This document shows, one piece after another, positions 25,659 through 34,621 of a stretch of 64,000 nt of DNA (its first letter is position 1; each line of letters opens with the position of its first letter). Location of the stretch: NCBI RefSeq assembly GCF_008017825.1, contig NZ_VRLS01000040.1, positions 77,943 to 141,942 on the forward strand, given 5' to 3'. The notes below the pieces were generated by a model, which did not search any database, was not told the origin of the DNA, and saw nothing but the letters and a program-made list of their open reading frames with translations. The translations under genes were made by a program, and so were the position numbers. Source of the stretch: Mesonia sp008017825. GTDB lineage: Bacteria > Bacteroidota > Bacteroidia > Flavobacteriales > Flavobacteriaceae.

Positions 25659-25666
25659 CAAATGTA
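25659..25666 (-). promoter_or_regulatory. Predicted -7 box for the DJ-1/OYE/ADH transcript (TACATTTG)
   Basis: Minus-strand TACATTTG matches the Bacteroidota consensus TAnnTTTG and sits 19 bases upstream of the ATG at 25639. No obvious -33 element. A Crp/Fnr regulator gene lies just upstream. Confidence 0.42.
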
Positions 25667-25727
25667 GAAAGAATAACCTGTTTTTGAGGTTGACTTAAGT
25701 TAGGTGATAGCGTTAAAAAATGTTAAT

Positions 25728-26297
25728 CTATGCTAATTCTTTACGAATGCGACTTAAACTCTCTGCTTTAATACCCAAATAGTTGGCAATATGATAGTTT
25801 GCGAAACGCTTTTCCATAGTGGGATACTGTTTACAAAATTCTACATACCGCTCTTTACCGTTTTTTTGTAAAGAAGATAAAATACGTTGTCTTAAGGAAA
25901 CAAACGCACCTGTAGTTTTTATTCTAAAAAATCTTTCGAACGAGGGTATGCGTTGGTATAGGGTTTCTAAAGCTTCTTTATGAATAGCTAGAAGTTCACA
26001 ATCTTCATTTGCCTGTACATATAATTTTGCAGGTTCTTCTTTAAAGAAAGCCTCGAAATCACTAATCCACCAATCTTCTATAGAAAATTGAATGATATGT
26101 TGGTTATCATTTTGGTCCAGATAATAAGCGATTAGACTTCCTTTTAAGATATAATATTCGTGTTCAACTTTTTCTCCAGGCCTGATTAGAAGTGTTTTCT
26201 TTTTTAAGCTAAGGTGTCGTAAGATGCTAAGAAATTCTTCTTTTTCCTTATCGGAAAGGGATATTATTTTTTCTACATGAGATATTATTTTACTCAT
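25728..26297 (-). CDS. Crp/Fnr-family transcriptional regulator
   Basis: 189 residues. Cyclic-nucleotide-binding-type N-terminal domain (RPGEKVEHEYYILKGSLIAYY, about residues 38-60), a dimerisation helix, and a truncated-looking C-terminal helix-turn-helix (ANYLGIKAESLSRIRKEL). Such short members are common in Bacteroidota and generally lack Fe-S cysteines, as here. Begins directly after the MFS stop codon, so the two are co-transcribed. A control role over the neighbouring electrophile genes is plausible but not shown. Confidence 0.9.
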   Translation of the reverse strand: MSKIISHVEKIISLSDKEKEEFLSILRHLSLKKKTLLIRPGEKVEHEYYILKGSLIAYYLDQNDNQHIIQFSIEDWWISDFEAFFKEEPAKLYVQANEDCELLAIHKEALETLYQRIPSFERFFRIKTTGAFVSLRQRILSSLQKNGKERYVEFCKQYPTMEKRFANYHIANYLGIKAESLSRIRKELA

Positions 26298-27569
26298 TTA
26301 CATATTGTTTTTGTTATGATCCTCCATCTCTTTTTGTAAATCTAATTTTCTTAATTTTGGAAAGAAAACCCCGGTACTTATCACCGTTATCATAGTCATT
26401 GTTCCTCCAAACACCACTGCGGTTACTGTGCCCATAAGTTTTGCGGTTAAGCCACTTTCAAAAGCACCTAACTCATTAGAAGAGCCTATAAACATAGAAT
26501 TGACTGACGCCACTCTTCCTCGCATATGGTCTGGTGTCTTCAATTGAAGTATGGTTTGGCGAATTACCATAGAAATCCCATCAGTGATACCACTAAAAAA
26601 TAAAGCCATTACAGAAATCCAGAAAATATTAGACATCCCAAAAGTAACAATACTAGCTCCAAATAAAAATACGGCTAATAAGAGTTTTAATCCTGCATTT
26701 TTATTTAAAGGAAAATAAGCCGATGTAAACATAGTGAGTAATGCACCTACCGCTGGAGCTGCCCGTAAAACTCCAAAACCTTCGGGGCCGACTTTTAGGA
26801 TATCTTGCGCAAAAACGGGTAATAAAGCTACAGCTCCTCCAAAAAGAACTGCGATCATATCTAAGGTTAAAGCCCCTAGAATTACTTTGGTATTAAAAAC
26901 AAACTTTACTCCCTCCCGAAGACTTTTAAATACATTTTCTCCAATATTAGGATTTAAAATAGGTTTTGTTGAGATTTGAGATAAACCGATTAAGGCCACT
27001 AATGAAAATCCAAAAATAAGACACATCGACCAATGAACGCCTATCCAATGTATAGAGAAACCTGCTAATGCCGGACCTAGAACTGCTCCCATTTGCCAAA
27101 CCGAACTACTCCAAGTAGCTGCGTTGGGGTATACTTTTTTAGGAACAATTAATGAAAATAGAGAAAAGATCGTAGGTCCCATAAAGGCGCGAACAATTCC
27201 GCCAAGGAAAACCAATCCGTAAATAGTATATAGTATATAGTTTTGTTCGTAGCCCGAAATGATCTTAGGCCAGGTTAAAATAAATAAGCCTATACTAATG
27301 ACCGAAAAACCAAGTAGGCACTTGAAAAGTAAATTTTTCTTTTCCTTTTGATCTACAATATGACCTGCAAATAAAGCCAAAGAAACAGCAGGGATAACTT
27401 CCATAAGACCAATGATTCCTAATGAAAGCGGATTTTTAGTAATGCTATACACCTCCCATTCTATCACAATAAATTGCATGGACCAAGCAAAAACCATGGC
27501 AAATCTTACCAGTAAAAAAATATTAAATTCTTTATAACGCAAAGCTGCGTACGGATCATTTTTGGCCAT
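26298..27569 (-). CDS. Major facilitator superfamily transporter (drug/lysophospholipid type)
   Basis: 423 residues with about 12 predicted membrane helices; MFS signatures include SLALFAGHIVDQKEKKNLL between helices 2 and 3 and an equivalent in the second half. Resembles the enterobactin/Bcr-like and DHA3 exporters. It exports small molecules with proton exchange; substrate unknown. First gene of the transcript that contains the Crp/Fnr gene. Confidence 0.88.
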   Translation of the reverse strand: MAKNDPYAALRYKEFNIFLLVRFAMVFAWSMQFIVIEWEVYSITKNPLSLGIIGLMEVIPAVSLALFAGHIVDQKEKKNLLFKCLLGFSVISIGLFILTWPKIISGYEQNYILYTIYGLVFLGGIVRAFMGPTIFSLFSLIVPKKVYPNAATWSSSVWQMGAVLGPALAGFSIHWIGVHWSMCLIFGFSLVALIGLSQISTKPILNPNIGENVFKSLREGVKFVFNTKVILGALTLDMIAVLFGGAVALLPVFAQDILKVGPEGFGVLRAAPAVGALLTMFTSAYFPLNKNAGLKLLLAVFLFGASIVTFGMSNIFWISVMALFFSGITDGISMVIRQTILQLKTPDHMRGRVASVNSMFIGSSNELGAFESGLTAKLMGTVTAVVFGGTMTMITVISTGVFFPKLRKLDLQKEMEDHNKNNM

Positions 27570-27718
27570 TTAAATATAAGTAATTGCTTATCAAAATTAC
27601 GGGTTTTACCTCAAAGATGTCTAGAAATCTTATTAAAGTTCTCTTTAGATTTTGCTGTTAAAGGAAGTTAAAGTCTAAGACGATACATAGAGTTTTCTGT
27701 AATTTAAAAATAAAAACT

Positions 27719-28003
27719 ATGAAGACTAAAAATAATAAGCCAGAGGATTACAACAGTGAAATTACACCGCAAGAAAAAGAACGTTTAAATAACGAAAACG
27801 TGCATACCGATGGTGGTGACGATGAAATCTTAAGAAATCGCAAAAGAAAGCCAGATTTTGAAGGGAAAGATCTAGATGTTCCTCACTCAGATAAAGCAAA
27901 GAAAAACAGAGGAACTACTGGATTAAAAGATGAAGAAAACGATATTTACAGTCAAGGTGGAAACAACAATGATTTGGAAGAAGACCATAGTACAAAAAAC
28001 TAA
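27719..28003 (+). CDS. Small hydrophilic (disordered) protein
   Basis: 94 residues, almost free of hydrophobic residues, rich in Asp, Glu, Lys, Asn and Gly, with no Cys or Trp. Reads like a hydrophilin or stress-induced intrinsically disordered protein (NENVHTDGGDDEILR, DGLKDEE-type stretches). No family recognised. A clear terminator follows, so it is a real single-gene unit between the divergent MFS gene and recQ. Confidence 0.62.
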   Translation: MKTKNNKPEDYNSEITPQEKERLNNENVHTDGGDDEILRNRKRKPDFEGKDLDVPHSDKAKKNRGTTGLKDEENDIYSQGGNNNDLEEDHSTKN

Positions 28004-28026
28004 ATACTTCAATTATAAGGAAAAGC

Positions 28027-28057
28027 AAAGTGTCTCTTATTAGGAGACGCTTTTTTT
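28027..28057 (+). terminator. Intrinsic terminator after the hydrophilic protein gene
   Basis: Stem AAAGTGTCTC / GAGACGCTTT (28027-28036 with 28044-28053, one T-G pair), 7-base loop, then a T run of about seven. Confidence 0.82.
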
Positions 28058-28080
28058 ATATGTATCCGCTTTGTTTTAGC

Positions 28081-28088
28081 TAACTTTG
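28081..28088 (+). promoter_or_regulatory. Predicted -7 box for recQ (TAACTTTG)
   Basis: Exact TAnnTTTG match 20 bases upstream of the recQ ATG (28109), just past the preceding terminator. Confidence 0.45.
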
Positions 28089-28108
28089 CAATCTTATTCT
28101 ATATTTTT

Positions 28109-30235
28109 ATGATTGCCCAAACCTATAAAGAACAACTCTATTCTACTTTAAAAAAATACTTCGGTTATGACACGTTTAGAAGTCAGCAAGAAGATATTAT
28201 TACACATGTTTTAAATAAGGAAGATGTTCTGGTTATTATGCCTACGGGTGGTGGTAAATCTATTTGCTATCAACTTCCCTCTTTGCTATTAGAAGGTACT
28301 ACATTGGTTATTTCCCCTTTAATCGCCTTGATGAAAGATCAAGTAGATGGTTTAAAAGCAAATGGGATCGCTGCAGCCTATTTTAATAGCAGTCAGAGTA
28401 GTGAGGAACAACAAGACATTATCAAGCAAGTGTATGAGCGACAATTAAAACTCTTATATGTAGCTCCCGAGAGTCTTTCCGCTTTGAGCGACATTTTAAA
28501 ACCTATTTATTTTAACTGTATCGCTATAGATGAAGCGCACTGTATATCTTCTTGGGGTCACGATTTTAGACCTTCCTACCAACAATTAGGATTTTTAAAG
28601 AAAACTTTTCCAGAAACTCCTATTATTGCACTTACCGCTACTGCGGATAAAGCTACGCGGCAAGACATTGTAGAACAGCTAAACATTCCGCATGCCCAAC
28701 AATTTATCAGTTCTTTTGATCGAAAAAATATAGAAATTGAAGTGCGACCAGCGACTAATCGAGTGGCACAAATACTTCAATTTGTAGAAAAAAGAGAAGG
28801 AGAATCGGGAATTATCTATTGCTTAAGCCGAAAAGGAACCGAAACTTTAGCAGAAAAACTCCAAAATAAAGGTATTGAAGCTACCGCCTATCATGCAGGT
28901 TTAAATTTTGAGCAACGATCTAAGGTTCAAGAAGATTTTATTTTTGATAAAACTAAAGTGGTTTGTGCTACTGTTGCTTTTGGAATGGGAATCGATAAAT
29001 CTAACGTTAGGTATGTGATTCATTACAATATGCCTAAAAATTTGGAAGGCTACTATCAAGAAATAGGAAGAGCTGGAAGAGACGGACTTCCCTCCCACGC
29101 TTTACTTTTTCATACGTATGCAGACGTAATTCAGCTAAGGCGTTTTACCGAAGGTGCAAGTAATGAAGAATTACAAAATGCCAAATTAGACAGGATGACA
29201 CAATTTTCTGAAGCTACCGATTGCAGAAGAAAAATACTATTGGGTTATTTTGGAGAATTATTAGCTGAAAACTGCGGAAATTGCGACGTATGTAAAAACC
29301 CTCCAGAATTTTTTAACGGGACGGTGATCGCACAAAAACTACTTTCTAGCATTGCTCGACTTAAAGAAGCGGCTCCAGCAGGAATTGTGATCGATGTATT
29401 GCGTGGAGCACAAAACCAAGTCATCTTAGAGAAGAATTACCAACAACTAAAAACTTATGGCATTGGGAGTGATATTTCTTGGAGAGACTGGCAACATTAT
29501 TTAACTCAGTTAATCAATCAAGGATATTGTGAGATTGCTTTTCATCTTCATAATAGTTTACAACTCACGGCTTTTTCTAAAAAAGTATTATTTGAAAAAG
29601 AGAAGGTATTTTTAACTAAACCACAAAGTCTTAAAGAGCAAAAAGAAAAGCAACAAAAAGCGGCTAAAGAGACCACTAAGTCTAAGCCCGATAGTCTTTT
29701 TGAACGTTTGAGAAAATTGCGATATCAAATTTCTTTAGAAGAGAACATACCCGCTTACTTAGTGTTTAATGATGCTACCTTAAAAGAAATTGAAAGAGAA
29801 CGTCCCCTAAGTGAGAGCGAATTTGTGAAAATTAGTGGTGTAGGTCAGCGTAAACTAGAAGTTTACGGAGACGAATTTATTGCTGTAGTAAAAGAATATC
29901 TTAAATCTAAACCTAAGAAGAAAAAGAAAAAAGGAGATACTTACCTTAAAACCCTTAAGCTTTTACAAGAAAAAAAATCTATAGCAGTAATTTCTAAAGA
30001 AAGAAATTTAAGCGAAACTACCATTTACTCTCACTTAGCAAAATTATATGCCGAAGGGAAAGACATCCCAATTTATAATTATGTGACTCAAGAAGTGGTT
30101 CAAAAAATTAAAAAAGCTAAAACGGAATTAAAATCACCCGAGGGTCTAAAACCTTACTTTGAGTATTTTGAAGAGCAAGTCCCATACCATAGTATTCGTT
30201 TAGCTCTGGCGGTAATAGAAAAATCAGGAGACTAA
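28109..30235 (+). CDS. recQ: ATP-dependent DNA helicase RecQ
   Basis: 708 residues. Walker A MPTGGGKSICYQ, DEAH box (IAIDEAHCISSWGHDFRPSY), helicase C (GMGIDKSNVRYVIHYN; the stretch EIGRAGRDG), zinc-binding RQC cysteines (CGNCDVC), HRDC domain (about 520-600) and a C-terminal helix-turn-helix tail (YLKTLKLLQEKKSIAVISKE region). 3'-5' helicase in recombination and fork repair. The length is full. Confidence 0.96.
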   Translation: MIAQTYKEQLYSTLKKYFGYDTFRSQQEDIITHVLNKEDVLVIMPTGGGKSICYQLPSLLLEGTTLVISPLIALMKDQVDGLKANGIAAAYFNSSQSSEEQQDIIKQVYERQLKLLYVAPESLSALSDILKPIYFNCIAIDEAHCISSWGHDFRPSYQQLGFLKKTFPETPIIALTATADKATRQDIVEQLNIPHAQQFISSFDRKNIEIEVRPATNRVAQILQFVEKREGESGIIYCLSRKGTETLAEKLQNKGIEATAYHAGLNFEQRSKVQEDFIFDKTKVVCATVAFGMGIDKSNVRYVIHYNMPKNLEGYYQEIGRAGRDGLPSHALLFHTYADVIQLRRFTEGASNEELQNAKLDRMTQFSEATDCRRKILLGYFGELLAENCGNCDVCKNPPEFFNGTVIAQKLLSSIARLKEAAPAGIVIDVLRGAQNQVILEKNYQQLKTYGIGSDISWRDWQHYLTQLINQGYCEIAFHLHNSLQLTAFSKKVLFEKEKVFLTKPQSLKEQKEKQQKAAKETTKSKPDSLFERLRKLRYQISLEENIPAYLVFNDATLKEIERERPLSESEFVKISGVGQRKLEVYGDEFIAVVKEYLKSKPKKKKKKGDTYLKTLKLLQEKKSIAVISKERNLSETTIYSHLAKLYAEGKDIPIYNYVTQEVVQKIKKAKTELKSPEGLKPYFEYFEEQVPYHSIRLALAVIEKSGD

Positions 30236-30287
30236 AAATAATTTCCTGATTTTTATACGTTTAAAATGCATTACTTCAATAAGAGAA

Positions 30288-31403
30288 TTACCTCTTTTCA
30301 ACGAAATTAATATCTAATTTTTTTGAAATTTCTTTCATCAATTCTATTTCATGAGGAAGAACTAAGGCGATAGAAAAACCTGTTTTTCCTGCTCTTGCCG
30401 TTCTACCACTTCTATGTGTATAATACTCTAATTGATCTGGTAATTGATAATGAGCTACAAAACCTAAATCTTGAACATCGATCCCACGAGCAGAAACATC
30501 GGTTGAAACCATAAATTGGATGCTTTCATTCTTAAAGGCACGCATAGCTTTTTCACGCTCTTTTTGCTGCATATTCCCTTCTAGGGCTTCAACAGAAAAT
30601 CCTTCCTCTTTAAGCAGCTTGGTCACTTGCTGTGCATTAGCTTTGGTACGGGTAAAAATAATCCCGCGTTCTTGTTTTCTAGAATCCAGGAGATTGATAA
30701 GAACTGAGTCTTTGGTATCTCTTGAAACTCTTACAAACTGATGAGTAATATTTTCATTAATAATCGACTTTTTATTGGTTTCTACACGCGCTGCTTGAGG
30801 AGACATATATTTTTTCACGATCTGCTGAATTCCTTCTGGCATGGTGGCTGAGAATAACCAAGTAGACTTTTGTCTTCCCGTTTGCTTTAAAATTTTATTT
30901 AAATCGTCTTTAAAGCCCATACTCAACATTTCATCGGCCTCGTCTAAAATGAGAGTTTTTACGTTGGTTAATTTAATATCTCCACGTTCCATTAGATCTA
31001 CGAGTCTTCCAGGTGTAGCCACAACAATATGTGTAGGACGTTTTAGATTTCTAATTTGAATGTCTATTTTTTCTCCCCCATAAACCCCTTCCGTAAAGAT
31101 TTTATTTTCGGAGTATTTCGTAAACTTAAAAAGCTGCTTCTTTATTTGGAGCACCAACTCTCGTGTAGGAGATAATATTAGCGCTTGTATTTGTGGTTTT
31201 TCGGTATCAATTTTTTGTAAGATAGGTAAACCATAAGCTGCGGTTTTACCTGTACCCGTTTGTGCTAAACCAATAAAATCGGTTTCACTGTTTAATAATA
31301 AAGGAATTGCTTCCTCTTGAATTGGAGTTGGGTTAATGATATTTAGCTCTTTTAAGCCTTTAACTAAGTTACTATCTACTCCTAATTCTAAAAATGTATT
31401 CAT
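30288..31403 (-). CDS. DEAD-box RNA helicase, short form
   Basis: 371 residues, only the two RecA domains: Q motif INPTPIQEEAI, AQTGTGKT, DEADEML, SAT, VSTDVSARGID, HRSGRTARAG. It ends shortly after motif VI with no basic C-terminal extension, so RNA targeting must come from elsewhere or be non-specific. I checked downstream and see no frameshift that would extend it. The helicase at 19998 differs by having such a tail. Divergent from the Pel-like operon. Confidence 0.92.
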   Translation of the reverse strand: MNTFLELGVDSNLVKGLKELNIINPTPIQEEAIPLLLNSETDFIGLAQTGTGKTAAYGLPILQKIDTEKPQIQALILSPTRELVLQIKKQLFKFTKYSENKIFTEGVYGGEKIDIQIRNLKRPTHIVVATPGRLVDLMERGDIKLTNVKTLILDEADEMLSMGFKDDLNKILKQTGRQKSTWLFSATMPEGIQQIVKKYMSPQAARVETNKKSIINENITHQFVRVSRDTKDSVLINLLDSRKQERGIIFTRTKANAQQVTKLLKEEGFSVEALEGNMQQKEREKAMRAFKNESIQFMVSTDVSARGIDVQDLGFVAHYQLPDQLEYYTHRSGRTARAGKTGFSIALVLPHEIELMKEISKKLDINFVEKR

Positions 31404-31417
31404 TTCTCTTTTTTTTG

Positions 31418-31425
31418 CAAAGTTA
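31418..31425 (-). promoter_or_regulatory. Predicted -7 box for the short DEAD-box helicase (TAACTTTG)
   Basis: Minus-strand TAACTTTG, exact TAnnTTTG match, 14 bases upstream of the ATG; a TTG lies about 16 bases before it (minus strand), in the -33 position. Confidence 0.45.
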
Positions 31426-31473
31426 AACGAAATGTTTGCACCAACACCGTTAATAATTAAAATCTCAAAACTA

Positions 31474-31501
31474 TTGGTTTACGTTAAGTATTATATCTTT
31501 A
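31474..31501 (+). promoter_or_regulatory. Possible promoter of the Pel-like operon
   Basis: TTG at 31474-31476, 17-base spacer, then TATCTTTA at 31494-31501 (consensus TAnnTTTG with the last base changed), 22 bases before the pelF ATG. Weak but in the right place. No hairpin or leader is seen. Confidence 0.3.
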
Positions 31502-31523
31502 CTCTTTCTAACTATTTTCATTT

Positions 31524-33014
31524 ATGAAGAAAAACAAAGTGATGCTTATTGCTGAAGGTACTTTTCCGTTTAACGGAGGTGGTGTTTCTACTTGGTGCCA
31601 AACGCTTTGTAATGAAATTAAAAATGCTGATTTTTACTTATATTCAGTCAACGCGGTGTTTGAAAGTAAACCCAAGTATGAATTAAGTCCGAATATAAAA
31701 GATATTATACAAGTTCCGTTATGGACGCCAGATGAACCTTATGATTATATAAGTTATGGCGATGAGTATTATAAAACGGTAGGAAGAAAAGAATGGACTT
31801 CTGATGAGGTGGTAACAGAACGTTTTATTCCTTATTTTGAAGCGTTGTTAGAAGTTATATATAGCGAAGAGCAAGATATGCTGCTTTTAGATAATTTGTT
31901 TTATGAGCTTTGGTTATATTTTGAAGATTATGACTTTAAGAAAACGATGCAAAGTAAACCTACTTGGGATACTTATGTAAAGATTTTATCTGAAGCTATT
32001 GTTGAAGAACGAAACTCCAATGCGACTCTATTTGATTTGAGTATTGGCCTTCGTTGGATTTATAGATTTCTAATTCCGTTGGCTATAGTCGATGTTCCTA
32101 AAGTAGATATTTGTCATTTAACCATTAGCGGTTTTGCTATTATTCCTGCTTTAATTGCCCATTATAAGCATCGTTCTAAAATTATGGTGACAGAGCATGG
32201 CGTTTTTATAAGAGAGCGCTTGTTGGCTATCAATCAATCGGGTTATCCTTATTTTTTAAAGAATTTACTGATTAAATTTTCTGAAACCATTGCTCGACTG
32301 GCTTACCATAAATCTGAAGTTATAGCTTCGGTAAATAAATTCAATCAAAAATGGGAAAAACTTTACGGAGCAGATGAAAACAAACTTAAAGTGATCTATA
32401 ATGCTGTAGACAAAGATGTTTTTAAACCTTTAGATCTTCCTGAGAAAAAAAATCAGCCTCCCACGGTAGTAGCTTTAGCAAGAGTGTTTGACCTCAAAGA
32501 CATTCACACAATGATTAGATCTTGCGCTGTAGTGGTAAAAGAAATCCCGAAAGTACAGTTTCTCGTTTATGGAGATGATAAAGCGGTACCAGAATATACA
32601 AGTTCTTGTAAAAGTTTGATCAAAGATTTAGATTTAGAGAATAACTTTAAGTTTATGGGACCTAAAAGCAATCCGCATTTAATATTTCCTGAAGGAGATA
32701 TTTCTATTTTAACTTCTATTTCTGAAGGTTTTCCATACACGGTTATAGAATCTATGAGTTGTGGGATACCTGTTGTAGCTACAGATGTGGGTGGTGTGAG
32801 TGAAGCTTTAAATGAAGAAACAGGAATTATTTGTAAACCCAAAAACTATCAACAAATTGGGGAAGCTGTTATTAAGTTATTAAAAGATGAGAACTTAAGA
32901 GGTTCTATGGGATTAAAATGTAGAGATAGAGTTTTGGAACATTTTACCTTAGAAAATCTAATAGACGAATATGAACTTATTTATGATCAATTAGGCTCTA
33001 GAGAAAGAATATGA
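31524..33014 (+). CDS. pelF: PelF-type glycosyltransferase (GT4)
   Basis: 496 residues. N-terminal half matches the DUF3492/PelF start (MLIAEGTFPFNGGGVSTWC), and the C-terminal half is GT-B family 4 with a GGVSEAL and TSISEGFPYTVIESMSCG donor-binding region. PelF is the cytosolic polymerase that makes the Pel chain from UDP-GalNAc or UDP-GlcNAc in the characterised systems. First gene of the operon; overlaps the next by 4 bases. Usual length for PelF (about 500). Confidence 0.9.
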   Translation: MKKNKVMLIAEGTFPFNGGGVSTWCQTLCNEIKNADFYLYSVNAVFESKPKYELSPNIKDIIQVPLWTPDEPYDYISYGDEYYKTVGRKEWTSDEVVTERFIPYFEALLEVIYSEEQDMLLLDNLFYELWLYFEDYDFKKTMQSKPTWDTYVKILSEAIVEERNSNATLFDLSIGLRWIYRFLIPLAIVDVPKVDICHLTISGFAIIPALIAHYKHRSKIMVTEHGVFIRERLLAINQSGYPYFLKNLLIKFSETIARLAYHKSEVIASVNKFNQKWEKLYGADENKLKVIYNAVDKDVFKPLDLPEKKNQPPTVVALARVFDLKDIHTMIRSCAVVVKEIPKVQFLVYGDDKAVPEYTSSCKSLIKDLDLENNFKFMGPKSNPHLIFPEGDISILTSISEGFPYTVIESMSCGIPVVATDVGGVSEALNEETGIICKPKNYQQIGEAVIKLLKDENLRGSMGLKCRDRVLEHFTLENLIDEYELIYDQLGSRERI

Positions 33015-34621
33015 GTAATCCAAGTCTAAATTTAGAAGATTTAATTCACCAAATTAAAGACCTTAACGGAAAACCCGTTAATAAGTTTGCAGTCGCCGCA
33101 ACAATAGAATCGCTGGGGATTAGAGATGTCGATGTAAAAGAAGATTATGGCTACTCTTCTATTTTAGATTTAGCTATTTACATTTTTGAGCTTCTGGACT
33201 CCCCTGCTTATGCCAATCTAAAAAACAGTAAACAAAAGCAATTAGAACAAAAAGACGAGGAAATAATTAGAGTTTCTAGCTACATCACTGTAAGGAACAA
33301 GTTATTTATTAAAGATTATAGCACTGGACTTATTCATTTATTCCCAGTTTTTTTTCAAATATTTACCATTATCGTTTTTGGTTTTTCTCTATGGACTTAT
33401 GACGGTTTTAATGGACTACAATCTACAGCGGTAGTATTGGGAGTTATTTTAGGTTTAATAACAACTGGAGGTTTTGTACAAGTAATAGGGAAACAGGTTT
33501 CCTTTTACTGGTATAATAGTGATTTTCATATGACCAAATATGCCGTATTAGGAATTATTAAAATGGGACTCAAATCTATTCTCTTCCTCTTTATAATCGC
33601 CTTAATCTTCAACTTTTTTATTCATTTATATCCTTTTTTATTCCTTTTAATAGTATTTGTATATGCTTTTTTTATAGGAGCTTTACTGTTATTTATTGCA
33701 CCATTATACACGATTAAGCAACGCTGGATGATTAGTGTCTCAATTCTTTCGGGTTCTACTACTAGTTTATTATTATATTTTTTTACACTATTACATGTTT
33801 ATTTTATCCATTGGATAGGAATTTTAGTCTCTATAACTATAGCCATTGTTTACCTTAATTACTTCTTTAAAAAGACTATAGAAAATAAAGAAGCTTATAC
33901 GAATGAGAAGCCGAAAATTATGTTGGCGATTTACCGCAATTTTGATTATTTCTTTTACGGTATTCTCTTGTATCTATTTGTTTTTTTAGATAGAATTATA
34001 GCTTGGTCTTCTACTCTAAACACCAATTTACCGTATATTATTTATTACGAAAAAGATTATGAAATTGGTATGGATTTGGCCATTTTGGTATTCTTCTTGC
34101 TAGCTGGCGTATTGGAATATAGTATTGTATCCTTCAATCGGTTTATGGAGTATTATCAACGAAAGTTGAAGTATCAAGAAATCGAAAAGTTTAATTCTAA
34201 ATTATATAAACTCTATAAAAATCAGTTAAAAACATTTTTTATCAGCAGTATCATTATAGCTACTTTTTTATATTTAATAATTACTCAACCTTGGGGCTAT
34301 AAAGCAGGATTTGATGAGCAATTGTCTGCATTGAGTCTCAAAGTGTGTGTAATAGGAGGTTTTGGATATTTATTTCTCACCTTAGGAATGTTGAATGTAT
34401 TATATTTATATACTTTAAATCAGCATCAAAAACCTCTTATTTCGCTTATAGTAGCATTTGTCATTAACTTGGTCGTAGGAGCTTTATTAAGTCGAATTTT
34501 CTCTTATGAATATAGTGTTATAGGCATGATGGTTGGCTCATTTGTTTTTATGGTGTTAACCTTTAGAACCACTAAGAAATTTTTTAAGAATTTAGATTAC
34601 TATTATTATGCAGCATATTAA
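33011..34621 (+). CDS. pelG: PelG-like polysaccharide membrane transporter with N-terminal extension
   Basis: 536 residues. About 12 membrane helices from about residue 108 onward, in the style of PelG/MATE-MVF flippases, with PelG-type features such as GLITTGGFVQVIGKQVSFYW and FLDRIIAWSS. Residues 1-100 form a hydrophilic helical domain (IHQIKDLNGKPVNKFAVAAT) not present in the short proteobacterial PelG (about 456 residues); possible contact site for PelF. With PelF it would form the inner-membrane synthase-export unit. Overlaps pelF by 4 bases and the next gene by 14, so tightly coupled. Confidence 0.8.
   Translation: MSNPSLNLEDLIHQIKDLNGKPVNKFAVAATIESLGIRDVDVKEDYGYSSILDLAIYIFELLDSPAYANLKNSKQKQLEQKDEEIIRVSSYITVRNKLFIKDYSTGLIHLFPVFFQIFTIIVFGFSLWTYDGFNGLQSTAVVLGVILGLITTGGFVQVIGKQVSFYWYNSDFHMTKYAVLGIIKMGLKSILFLFIIALIFNFFIHLYPFLFLLIVFVYAFFIGALLLFIAPLYTIKQRWMISVSILSGSTTSLLLYFFTLLHVYFIHWIGILVSITIAIVYLNYFFKKTIENKEAYTNEKPKIMLAIYRNFDYFFYGILLYLFVFLDRIIAWSSTLNTNLPYIIYYEKDYEIGMDLAILVFFLLAGVLEYSIVSFNRFMEYYQRKLKYQEIEKFNSKLYKLYKNQLKTFFISSIIIATFLYLIITQPWGYKAGFDEQLSALSLKVCVIGGFGYLFLTLGMLNVLYLYTLNQHQKPLISLIVAFVINLVVGALLSRIFSYEYSVIGMMVGSFVFMVLTFRTTKKFFKNLDYYYYAAY

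Noticed and set aside
30288..31403. Frameshift shortening of the DEAD-box helicase
   Set aside because: No basic C-terminal continuation in any frame beyond the stop; length is that of a two-domain form.
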